The position numbers were made by a program, and so were the translations under genes. The notes beneath the pieces are model-generated. The model saw only the letters and a list, made by a program, of their open reading frames with translations. It had not been told where the DNA came from and ran no database searches. From positions 1 through 19,934 of the forward strand of contig JAKUHH010000220.1 in the NCBI GenBank assembly GCA_022701365.1: a stretch of DNA of 19,934 bases, in the 5' to 3' direction. Origin of the DNA: Mycocentrospora acerina (Eukaryota; Ascomycota; Dothideomycetes; Pleosporales). Positions within the stretch are counted from its first letter, which is position 1. Each line of letters begins with the position of its first letter. This document shows positions 1 through 8,937 of the stretch, piece after piece.

Positions 1-435
1 AGAGTGTTTAACTAAGCTTTTTAGCTTCTTCTGTGTTTTTATTAACTACTGCCTTATGTAACAGCCTTTCTAACTTCCTCTAATTAGTCTTAATAGGAGG
101 TAAGCCTTCTAGTAACTCCTGCTTATCCTAAGTAAATCTTTTAAGTATCTTAGCTAGTTTAAACAGTAAGATGCCTGTTGTCTTAAAAGACTTTAGTATT
201 GTCTCTTTTTAAAANGGGAGTAGAGTGTTTAACTAAGCTTTTTAGCTTCTTCTGTGTTTTTATTAACTACTGCCTTATGTAACAGCCTTTCTAACTTCCT
301 CTAATTAGTCTTAATAGGAGGTAAGCCTTCTAGTAACTCCTGCTTATCCTAAGTAAATCTTTTAAGTATCTTAGCTAGTTTAAATAGTAAGATGCCTGTT
401 GTCTTAAAAGACTTTAGTATTGTCTCTTTTTAAAA
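1..435. repeat. Direct duplication (1-214 and 222-435) around a single N
   Basis: Positions 1-214 and 222-435 match with an offset of 221. I see one difference, C at 164 against T at 385. A single N stands at 215 just after the first copy. This looks like two overlapping contigs joined without merging, but a true tandem duplication with one CAG-to-TAG change is possible. Confidence 0.85.
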
Positions 436-1530
436 AGAGCGTTGCTAGGCTCTCTAGAACAGAGGCAAGAAGTCACCTTTTTTAACTAGGTAGAGCCCCT
501 GGCTATTATAAAGGTAAGTTAAGAGCTCCTTTAAATATGCTGTTAAGAGAGGCTTAAGCATAGCTACATTAAGTAGCTAGAGCGTGTAGGTTAAGTAAGG
601 AGGAAGGATAGTAACAAGGATTCTATTCTTATTACAGTAATCTAAGAAATCTATAGAAACGTAAGATCTATAGCTATTAAGGATAAGTAGCCTTTAAGAT
701 CTCCTTGCCTTTGCCTTAGTGTGGCAATTAAACACCTGCTTAAGCTAGGCAAGGCCTATATTGTTATTAGTCTATCCTGAGGGTGATAAGCTAACAAAAA
801 TCTTATGTTTCTTAGCTTTAATTGCCTTAACCTAGCTTAATTATATGCCCTTTTTAGCAGCCTTAAATATAAGACTTAGCAGCAGGCTTAATCTATCTGC
901 ACATACACATGCTATAAGGGTTATCCACTCACGTAAGCCATCCTAGATAGCTGCTGTAACCTCCTTTTTCTCCTACATTCTCCTGCTAAACACTTGTTTT
1001 AATTAGCTAGTGATACTAAGGAGAAAGCCTTTCTTATCTATATTATATGTATTGCAGGGCATAACGTTATACTTATTAATTTTCTCGCCTAACAGGTTAA
1101 AATAGAGCTTATATTTAGCCCCTAAATCAGCCTTATAGCAATTGCTGTCTATACTAGTTGTCTATTGTGATATAAGATAGTGTGAATTCTAGTTAATAAA
1201 GCGTGTAACCTAGCTCTTACTCACAGTCTCTTAAGCTACACAAGAGGCAAAATTTTAAATTATCTCTTGTGTAGGTAGTAAGCCTTGCTTAGTAAGCCTT
1301 TCTATATATTTAATAAGCTCCTGCTCTTGTTGTAGGCTAAGCTTTTAACGCGTAAATGCACTAGCTGCACGCAACGCTGTAATAGCTTAGTGCCTTTAAG
1401 TTAATGTTAAACGCACAACACTATACTTTTTAGCTATTTTTAAATATAAAAAATCTTCTCCTAACTCTAGCGCTTTAATAGCATTAATTGCAGTCTTAAT
1501 TAAGTTTATTTTAGTGGATTCACGTCGTGT
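1..1530 (-). pseudogene. Pogo/Fot1-like transposase (DDE_1 family), inactivated by transition mutations
   Basis: Read right to left, one degraded frame shows, in order, an N-terminal helix-turn-helix/CENP-B-like region (about 1260-1530), a block resembling N-I-D-E-K-G-F around 1025-1045, and the DDE core at about 430-900. The first catalytic Asp (codon 1036-1038) survives. The second (codon 676-678) and third (codon 568-570) now read AAT, Asn, each explained by one G-to-A change. The two lie 36 codons apart, giving the same 35-residue spacing as the better-preserved copy at 17.1-17.3 kb. Many TAG stops stand at Gln/Trp positions, for example in the block after the third Asp that resembles KKGDFLPLFWRAW. 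The C-terminal frame continues to position 1. It cannot be functional. Family assignment rests on motif order and spacing. Confidence 0.75.
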
Positions 1531-1726
1531 TGAAGTTTAGGCTAGTTTCTGATAGGTGCGCATTGAGTGAATCCGCGCATTGAGTGCACGGACACGGTAG
1601 CAAATTTCATGGAGCCAGAACATTTTTAAGTCCTACACAGTTTGGTTACATTGAAGTTAGGAAGATACTATAATTACAAAGTAAGACATACTATCACAAC
1701 TATTATTTTGACAATGTACTGATCTT

Positions 1727-2251
1727 TTATCTCATTCCGGAACTAAGCTCACCAAATTTCACAACTTGAATCGATGAGATAGCTTTAATAACCTTAGCCT
1801 TGTTTCCTGTTTTAACTAATTCCTCTAACGAATCTAGGTCCGTAGCAAGGAAAACTGATCACTTGGTATCCCCTTTATATACGAAGAGCATAGAACTTTG
1901 CCAATAATCCAATAACCTCCAGGCCTGGTCTGCTGTAGCCTTAGCTGTCGTCAATGGCTGGAATTCCTTATCCCATCTTTCTTCGTCATCGTTCTGGTTG
2001 TCTAACTTCTTCAAACGAAAATTCACATTTCCGTGACAGCTGACAGTTATCGACTTTTGATCAATCATTTGACCTTCTGGAATTCGGTGAATTGAATTCG
2101 CTATGGCAAGGGCTGCTACCTGTATCTTCTCCTGAGGGATCGAACTTAACCCTGGTATGGTTACGTTCATCGTTACTTGACCACACCCTGAACACGAGTG
2201 ATCGGCCGCCCCACGAGAGGCTGCTCGAGAAGCTAATTTACTATCAAACAT
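1727..2251 (-). pseudogene. Small unknown protein gene with one in-frame TGA stop
   Basis: An ATG at 2251 (G at -3) opens 130 codons ending at TGA 1859-1861. The same frame then runs another 43 sense codons to TAA at 1727-1729, and the extension has ordinary coding character (LATDLDSLEELVKTGNKAKV...). The undisturbed gene would encode 174 residues. I do not recognise the family. It has no signal peptide or membrane segment, a CSGCG motif near residue 20, an acidic DDEERWDKEF stretch near residue 89, and a Trp-containing stretch shortly before the stop. I found no frame-preserving GT...AG intron that removes the TGA; the one plausible candidate, 49 bp, changes phase into a stop. The likeliest explanation is TGG or CGA mutated to TGA. 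Programmed readthrough is possible but the UGA-UCA context is not the known UGA-CUA signal. It is a lone gene next to a dead transposon. Confidence 0.6.
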
Positions 2252-2984
2252 GGCGGATTTAAATGTCTGACTTTGATGTTTGAAGAAGCAAGCTACAGGG
2301 CTAGGAGAAAGACTGTGCTATCAATAAAAAAACGGCAGACAGTCCCGGCTTTGTGGGCTAAAATTGGAGAGGGATGAGGATAAACAATTGAGCGGAACTA
2401 GATGCAAATCAGGGTATAGGCTTCAACGAGGAAAGAGATAGAGCGATAAAAACTCACAGGAGCAATGAGCACTTTATAGGTCACCTAGGCACTTTAGCAT
2501 GACTAAGCAGCATTACACAAATTTTAGCGTCAGATAAGCAATTATAGTGGTAAAGCTTCTTGATCTGATTTTTGGTCTCTAAGAGTTATTTGAATTTTTT
2601 TGTATATCAGGTGAAGTAGAAGCGAGACTGGAGTGCTATGATAGAGGGTTGCTGTAATGCGTGTAGTGAAGGCTTTCATGATACTGGGCAATATTGTACT
2701 GGTGTGTATGTATTATTTATTAATATGGCTATAAATGATGAGAAAGCCCTCTAGACAAAAAATGCCATGTGTTAATATTGATTATTGTCATGTTAGCGTT
2801 GATGTAGTCCTTTAATGCAGAGAGTTTAACCTTAGGAAAAACAGCGCCTCATGGACTAACGTCTGCACAGGCATTATTGCATTTAGTTAAGTAAGTTAGA
2901 TGGATTACTACAATAGAAATGAAGAAAAATAAAGTTAATTAAAGACTATTGACCTACTTCGTTCTCCAATACATGGTGTTTTTC
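2252..2984. other. Gene-free spacer upstream of the 2.25-kb gene
   Basis: AT-rich sequence with stops in all frames. It includes the 5' side of the minus-strand gene at 2251. I see no tRNA, repeat array or conserved coding frame here. Confidence 0.5.
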
Positions 2985-3240
2985 TCTCCTTTAGGGGGAC
3001 ATCAATCGAAATGCTGTGCACCTGTTATGCAGTATTTTATGAATCAAAAGAGAAATTCCAAAGAAACTGACTTGGCCTAGATTAGGATGGTGATTCCAAA
3101 ATGATCTACATAACATCAAAAATCTGCGTGAACGTAGTCTGCAAAGAGGTGATAGAATTCAAAGCATAAGAAGCAGCATCATTGCTTCTGTCAAGAAACT
3201 CAGGGCACCTGCATATGTCAGTCGATAATCATGCCAGGTC
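2985..3240 (-). pseudogene. Decayed PAQR (Izh/AdipoR-like) gene fragment
   Basis: On the minus strand a frame reads CFLCFEFYHLFADYVHAD at about 3125-3175. This matches the intact PAQR protein at 11182-11970, where the corresponding stretch is CFLCSALYHLFANHVQAD. It continues with a TGA where the intact gene has Trp, then VDHFGITILI, a TAG where the intact gene has Trp, and AKSVS. A later stretch around 3003-3020 resembles the CIFRLSS block, reached through shifted frames. The first metal-binding His (YH) and the DHF Asp are recognisable; the C-terminal HxxxH pair is missing. The ctgcttcttatgct stretch is identical in both genes, so this is a diverged paralogue and not a chance match. No function is expected. 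Confidence 0.65.
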
Positions 3241-3731
3241 TACGCGACTTTCCTGATGTCAGAGCGCAACTGTAAGTGTGGGATCGGCCAAGGTTAGACA
3301 ACTTTAACTCGCAAGTAACCTTGCTTGTAGTTGATGTTAGTAGAGACTTGAAATGATCTTGGGTTATGACCCATATTGAGACGGTCTAAAATGGTGATAT
3401 CGAGACTGGATTGAAATCTCAGCAACGAGAGCGGTAGGCAGGCAGTGTACAAAGCTGGAGTAAGGGTGATGCTCCACAAGCAAGTGGGCTTGAAATCACA
3501 GGAACCCATCATATATCAATACAAGTAGCAATCTGACACGCATGGTTCCTGAGCGTAGAGTGGCCTGTCATCATTGTGACTCTGTACTTGATCGCAGTCG
3601 GGGGTACTGGCCAGATAGTGCAGCACGCCGTGGAACTAAGGTCTACGGAAAATTTTCAATGATGAATCAAGCAATACTGCATAAGAGATACCAACGGCCG
3701 CAACAAGAAATCACTAACTTGAAGGATGATA

Positions 3732-3877
3732 CAATGTCCCTCCTTACGTGGCGAAAACCCCGATGGGCCGAAAATAGCCAATGAGACACTGCGTTAGATC
3801 GCGATACCTGCTATTTTTGCGCTCTCATTGGTCGTTTTCGGCCTACAGGGGGTTCCGCTGTGTAGGGAGGGACATTA
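3732..3877. mobile_element. 146-bp palindromic MITE, diverged copy
   Basis: The left arm (from aatgtccctcctta) and the right arm (ending ggagggacatt) are inverted repeats for most of their length. Together they make a near-complete hairpin of 146 bp, counting the terminal CA/TA dinucleotides. Arm order and spacing match the two better-preserved 146-bp elements at 13031 and 16272: TCC blocks, CCCC, GGCCG, then CCAAT near the middle. It has no coding capacity and is presumably moved by a Tc1/mariner-type transposase. The left flank is CA instead of TA, so the target duplication is no longer perfect. Confidence 0.75.
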
Positions 3878-4195
3878 CATTACTTGATGAAATCCATCTA
3901 CTGCAAGAATGAATCGTGAACAACAGCAAATGAGTAACTGGAGAAGATGAAACGTAAACAGCTAGCGATACAGCGATACAATTTGTGCACGATAACATGA
4001 CTAGCCGAAAAAAGCTATGTGGGCTATTATAAAATGCTAAATCAGATGATCATTAGATAGCAATTTGCTTATGATGCTAAGTGCAAGCACTCACCGCGCG
4101 TACCACGAACTAGATAGACGAGCTACGCACACTGCTGATACGCCTACTGCGTGACCCTTGTACTGCGTCGCAGGTTGCGACAAGTTGGGGCTGGG
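3878..4195. other. Gene-free spacer
   Basis: I see no coding frame, RNA gene or repeat in this stretch between the MITE and the possible decayed gene. Confidence 0.45.
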
Positions 4196-4771
4196 CAAAC
4201 ACTGGCTAAATTTCGGTAACGACCTCATGAGTGCTTCTAGTAGGGGCTGCGTTTCTGGCCCGTTCGATCTAGGAGCATTGTGAGCCCCGTAGCGTCCACC
4301 ATGAGCACTTTAAAATGAGGCTTCAAAGACTTGCGGGGCGTATGTGGCCTGGTGTTTAATGGCCATTTACTGATTATTTTTTTTTAACCCCAGTTGGACG
4401 GCAAAAGAGCCCCTGAACACCAATCTAAGCGAGTCAAAGGCACGTGCCGTGTTCCGATATCGCTGGCTCAGGATACAGCGATCTAGGCAACAACACTGTC
4501 AAGGACCATCCGCCTCGAGAGCGATTGCGAGAGTCTCACCGTAGATTTTCATTACTTACGATACGCCGTACAAGCTCAGCAGATTGTGGAACAGATATCG
4601 CTTGGCATCCGAAATCTCACGTTATCAGTCGATCTATCTCACGAAGGAAGGAGGCCGTCCCCAAAGTCGTTAGGCTCACGTCTGAAAGAAAGTTGTGCTG
4701 TTGATTATTCCAAAATGAACTCACCTAGGTATGTGTGTCCAGGAAAGCCTTCAGGACGGCGGGGCAGCTGA
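4196..4771 (+). pseudogene. Possible decayed coding region with one intron-like segment
   Basis: A plus-strand frame runs through 4394-4771, broken by one TAG (4483-4485), with plausible protein composition (for example DFHYLRYAVQAQQIVEQISLG). Just upstream lies a classic-looking fungal intron at about 4339-4393: a GTATGT donor, CTGAT as a branch point, then a pyrimidine tract and CCCCAG. Splicing it joins the downstream frame in phase to an upstream frame (STMSTLK, stop, GFKDLRG), which contains further TAG and TGA codons. I recognise no family. It could be a RIP-decayed gene or a chance frame. Confidence 0.25.
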
Positions 4772-4993
4772 TGGTCACCTATTGAACGCTACAGAACGGT
4801 ACTGCAGTTGCGAGTAAGAGTGAAGCCGCAATCGTTATCAACTGTACCGCAATATCAGTGCTGTGGCTTTTACTTCCTTGTGCACATCTACACAACCCAG
4901 TACTAGGACATGCAGACTTCAAACTATCATTATGTAGCTTTAGGCAGAGAGAAAGATGATAGATACTTGACAATTAAAAAAATTAGCGAAGGT

Positions 4994-6716
4994 CTATGCC
5001 ACCAACAACGCCACCGTCTTAACCTTTTCAACTGTCGCACTAGCTTCAGACACGAGCATTTTCAACAGCGCCGTCGCTGAAATTCGTTTCTTATGGTTTG
5101 GCTCCAACATCTCCCTTAGTACAGCCCATTGTTCAGGCACTTTATTTCTCGCGATTGACACAGTATGGAGCCATTTCCTCATCTTCTGCTGCGTGTCTTC
5201 ATCATCCTTGAGACGGCTGATGCGCCAGGCACCTGCAGCTGGTAGCGGAATAATGTTAAGCACAAACAGCATCGTCACGCCCAATGCCCAAACATCCGAG
5301 GCGAGGGTTCTTACCCCTGAGACCATGTATTCTGGTGCTATGTAGTGGTGGCTACCACCAGTTTTGTTGAGATCTTCTGCTCTGCGAGCAAGGCCGAAGT
5401 CGCAAAGCCTGGCGGTCTGGTGGTCGTCTGATAGAAGGATGTTTTGGGGCTTAATATCGCAATGTAGGATGTCTTTCATAGATAAGTAGCTAAGTGCGGA
5501 TACTGTCTGGATCCAGATCTTGTTCTGGACTTTGGCGAGATCACGAGCGACGGTGAAATGATTTGTGGCATTGACAAGATCTGCTAGGCTTCGACCGCCA
5601 TATTCAAGATAGAGTGATAAATCAAGAGAGCTGAAATTGATTAGCTTAATAATGTAGGGATGTGAGAGTTGGCCGAGTATTTGTGTTTCAGCCTCCCATT
5701 CTCGTGCGGCGATTGCGATGGACGCATTTCTCGGCCTTTTACGAACCATGAGCTGACCATCGTGCTTGATCAGCGTTACTGTCGTCTTGGTATTCTCGAA
5801 AATAATTTTGGGTGCGGGACTTTCTTGTCTGTTTGATGGTGGTGAACGCGAGAGCGATAGTAGTACAGGCTCCACATCGTCTAAATGAGCAGAGGTAGGT
5901 TTGGATAGTAGTTCAATTGTATCGCTGGCTTTCGATTTCGCAACTCTATCTGTGAGGAGGTCTAGTGATTCTTGACGCAATATTGGCGAATCGGCTGTGA
6001 TGGCGAATCGGCTGTGATGGCGAATCGGCTGTGATGGTGGAAAGTGCTACTGTTCCCTTGCGATTATCTCGCGAAGTGATGCTGCTACTGAGTGTTGACA
6101 ACGCATCGGGCTGAAGGATGACTTGGTCGAAGCTGTTTGCTACATGTTTTAACAGCAGAGCATTAGATAAATCGCAGGCAGAAATAAGTACAATGCCAAA
6201 GCGATGAAGTTTGGTTGCCTGTATCACCCAGGCGCGGTCCGCTGTCAGTCGAAAGTGCTTTCCCGGATGAATATCGTGGATTGTGCTGTCTTCAGTAGAT
6301 AAGACGGAAATGATTGCATAGGGTGTAGGGTTGTATAGGTCTGCATCATCACTGTCTGGGTCTGGATAGATGGCGGCATGGAAGCCCTGAACATAGCCTA
6401 CACCATCATCGTCTTCCGTGCATCTCAGGGTCACGTGCCCCAATCTGAACGAGCCAATTGAAAAGTTTGTGGTATGCTCACACAGGCGCAGAGGTACCAC
6501 GGTGGATAATGTCGATGGTGATTCATTTGTCGTGGGTTCCCCATCGCAACAGCGTTGAGCTTCCGATGACAGCGGATATAGAAGGGCTCTGGTCGGTCCC
6601 GCGCATGAAGGTCCATGCTTATGGAGTCCAAAATAGGGATCACACGACTGTAAGTCCCGGCTGTTGCGTTCACAGTCGCTATCGCTGTCAGAGTTACTAG
6701 AGAGGGGTTCTATCAT
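4994..6716 (-). pseudogene. FHA-like/serine-threonine protein kinase gene split by a 17-bp repeat expansion
   Basis: An ATG at 6716 (G at -3) opens a 256-codon frame ending at 5946. A second frame, 5980 to 4994, carries the kinase domain and has no ATG of its own. They meet at three exact 17-bp repeats (5984-6034). With one copy the frames join without a break to about 562 residues. The N-terminal third is Ser/Asp-rich, then a region around residues 80-185 looks like a degenerate FHA domain (FHAAIYPDPDSDDADLYNP). The kinase part keeps the Lys in MVRKR (near 315), the αC Glu, the HCDIKPQN catalytic loop (near 407), DFG (near 428), APE and DVWALG. The Gly-rich loop is poorly conserved. As assembled, translation gives an FHA-like fragment only. 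Its neighbour is divergently transcribed 156 bp away. Kinase assignment is firm; the FHA call is moderate; the substrate is unknown. Confidence 0.8.
5984..6034 (-). repeat. 17-bp minisatellite, three exact copies, in a coding region
   Basis: The unit tggcgaatcggctgtga occurs at 5984-6000, 6001-6017 and 6018-6034 with no differences. Because 17 is not a multiple of 3, one, four or seven copies keep the kinase gene open, while two or three break it. Confidence 0.95.
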
Positions 6717-6872
6717 GTCTTTGTCGTTGTGAGTCTCATGTCGCGTTGAGCAGTGAAGGCGTAGAGAAGACGTGAGCAGAGCTTTGTCAGCAAGCTAGTT
6801 CATAGGGCTTGGCATCCGCGGTAATGCCTGGACTCGGACAACACTCTCTCCAATTCCACAGCACGTAACGCC
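6717..6872. promoter_or_regulatory. Shared 156-bp divergent promoter region
   Basis: This gap separates the kinase gene ATG (minus strand) from the unknown gene ATG (plus strand). It is short enough to act as one bidirectional promoter. I see no unambiguous TATA box or binding site, so the role is inferred from position. Confidence 0.4.
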
Positions 6873-7628
6873 ATGACTACCACTTTTCCCGCCTCAGCAA
6901 CCCAAGCAGTGTGTAGACAAATACCTACACCAGCCGTCTCTCCAACTCTCGCTCCGTCCACGACCTCGCCCTCGGCGTCGTCGCGCAACCTGAAGAAAGA
7001 TGATGGTACGCAGCCCGCCCATGCCGCCATCTACCCGCTTCCGCTTTCAGTGCTCGATAATTAGGACGCCCAGTACAACTATGAAAAAATCCCTCTGATA
7101 GATCGCCGCGACTTCGAAAACGTCGTCGCGGATGTGATGCTTAAGACTAGACATGTTAGGCCTGCAAATGCCACATTAAAAGCTGCTGTCAAAGAGCGCC
7201 TGCGTGAGAGTTCTAAGACCATTGACATAGAACTGCAAGATACAGTCCTGGAAACGTTCTTGGACTCTAGCATTACGCGCAACATAACCCAGTTAATGCC
7301 CATGCTTCGCGGCAATACCTATCATAGTTAGGCACGTTATATTATTAGCACCCTTGTTCTCCTTAAAGCTATGCAAACTGAACAAGCGACACTAAGCCCT
7401 CAGTCAACCTCCGACACGCTACCATCTTCCGCAAATCGATTAAATCCATCCTCATCATCCTCATCCTCTTTATCACCATTGCCATTACCGACCAACGCGA
7501 CTTCGAAAAGAGCCCCACGACCAGCACGAATACTGAAGACGACGATATCAACGACAAAAAACAAGCACAAACAACCGTTAAGGCGGAGCAATCGAATAAT
7601 AAACAGAGCCAGGAAGGGCGTTCGATAA
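6873..7628 (+). pseudogene. Unknown protein gene with two in-frame amber stops
   Basis: From the ATG at 6873 one frame runs 252 codons to TAA at 7626-7628, interrupted only by TAG at 7062-7064 and 7329-7331. Both fit CAG (Gln) or TGG (Trp) changed to TAG. The product has a Ser/Thr/Pro-rich N-terminus with no recognised domain. A mixed-charge, probably helical middle follows (RRDFENVVADVMLK... through about 90 residues), then a Ser-run (LNPSSSSSSSLSP). The C-terminus is strongly basic (KNKHKQPLRRSN...), which could bind nucleic acid or direct the protein to the nucleus. I recognise no family. It lies head-to-head with the kinase gene, so the two may have shared a promoter and a role, but that is inference. 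Splicing is unlikely: the nearest GT...AG around the second stop is too short. Confidence 0.55.
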
Positions 7629-8583
7629 CAAGAAGACGTATTCTGATTAATGCTGCTTTATATAATATGATACCCAGGGACAATGCATTTTGGCGTGTAG
7701 CGTTTAGTCAGATTTAGCTTTTTAGTTGAGACGCATTTATTAAGTCAGTAGAGCCTTGTTTTCTCCAAGACATGTAGATGCTACTCTAAGAGACCTCAAT
7801 ATATTGATTATAATCCCTAGCGTCTAAGACGTGCCGTATTATTTTCATTTGCAGCTCTTAACAGCGGTAACAACATTCGACTATGTAACTCACGCTCAGC
7901 GTCGTTGGAGATGACGAAGGGACGGCAGACTAGGGTGGAGATGGCACTAATAAGATGATAACAGCGACCGCGACCAGAATCGTACAACATAAAAACAATA
8001 ACACTAAAAAAAAGATGTTCAGCACATCTTAATTACTCGTTAAGGAGAGCTAAAATAAATGTAACATCTAGAACAATTTAACATCGCTGTTGATTGCTGC
8101 GCAACTACGACGTTGTGACACTTTTTGCCCCTAATTTTTTCCTCGTTCTATTGTTAAGACGTCTAGCTGTGTGCTTTTTAGTACATGCAGCAGTACGCAG
8201 TGTGCCAATATACCTGCAACGTCAGTAAATTATGCATGCGCAAGTTTTAGAGTAATCAAACTTAACAGTAGAGCCTTAGATGCAGCTTTCTCACTTGATT
8301 TTTGTTGACACCTAGGTTTTGATAGAGTTGACGGAGGGTTGAGCGACGCTTAGTGCTACGTAGAAGAGTTGACGCTAGTATTCATGTACTCGTCGCTCTG
8401 GAATGCTACAAAGCCTGGATTTGAATATTTCGTTAGTTACTTAATAACTAACCGCTCCCTTCTTACGAGGTATCTACGTTTTTCGAAATCACACACGATC
8501 ACTCCTACGCAGGAGATTCATATTTGCAGAGTGACATTTAGTGATCATGGAATTATTCAGGTATCGAATTTACAACCACAAAA
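7629..8583. other. Gene-free AT-rich spacer
   Basis: No convincing coding frame. Open stretches here start only at non-ATG codons and show no domain. No repeats or RNA genes were seen. Confidence 0.45.
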
Positions 8584-8937
8584 ATGTCTTCAAAACGCCC
8601 CTCTTATCAACAGGATAGCCTCACTGTCGCGCCTGCGGGCACGCCAGTATAGCGCGTCCACCTTGGGCAAGGCGACGTGATGGACGGCAACATTAATACT
8701 CACCTTGCGATTAGCATATGATAGCCGTCAGAGTACGATGTCATCTTCCTCGTCCACATTTTCGACTATCTACCTCCAAGCCAGCGCCGCGCTGTCCTCA
8801 TCAACCTAAAGAGCATGTTAGCGCCTGGCGGCCACATTACTGTCATCATGTCTGCGCGCCTTAGCGACAGTTCCGAGCCGTCTTCCACACTGAGACTTCT
8901 GGAAGTATCCCCACTACGAATAGTATACGTCTGGTAA
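8584..8937 (+). pseudogene. Decayed class I SAM-dependent methyltransferase-like remnant
   Basis: A plus-strand frame from ATG 8584 to TAA 8935-8937 carries one TAG and a later double stop, but between and after them it reads as protein. The stretch YDVIFLVHIFDYLPPSQRR followed by LKSMLAPGGHITVIMSARL has the layout of the post-motif part of Rossmann-type methyltransferases: a hydrophobic strand ending near Asp, a helix, then a PGG turn and a strand. The Gly-rich SAM-binding motif I is not visible upstream, so the remnant is partial as well as broken. The residue match is by eye, and another Rossmann-like enzyme is possible. GC content is higher than in the flanks, consistent with former coding sequence. 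No function is expected. Confidence 0.45.

Larger units (their letters stand above)
1..1597 (-). mobile_element. RIP-degraded pogo/Fot1-like DNA transposon, cut by the window's left edge
   Basis: AT-rich, TA-dense sequence whose minus strand still reads as a fungal pogo-type transposase. The coding-5' end lies near 1530. The outer end is probably the CG-richer stretch 1555-1597 beside a TA at 1598-1599. That end carries a 12-bp direct repeat, gcgcattgagtg, at 1558-1569 and 1575-1586, and the 8-bp inverted pair 1516-1523 / 1567-1574. The other terminus lies left of the window. The many TAG codons where the family has Gln or Trp, and the scarcity of CA dinucleotides, fit repeat-induced point mutation. 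The exact terminal inverted repeat cannot be fixed because only one end is visible. Confidence 0.75.

Noticed and set aside
3294..3512. 72-residue ATG-started minus-strand frame just upstream of the decayed PAQR fragment
   Set aside because: It does not match the PAQR N-terminus and I recognise no family. It could be part of the same decayed gene but cannot be supported.
3542..3784. 80-residue plus-strand frame with a CHHC motif
   Set aside because: Its C-terminal end is MITE sequence and the single CHHC is not a zinc-finger pattern. Probably chance.
4779..4973. 64-residue minus-strand frame with a hydrophobic C-terminus
   Set aside because: It begins at TTG and has no domain; it lies in the downstream region of the kinase gene.
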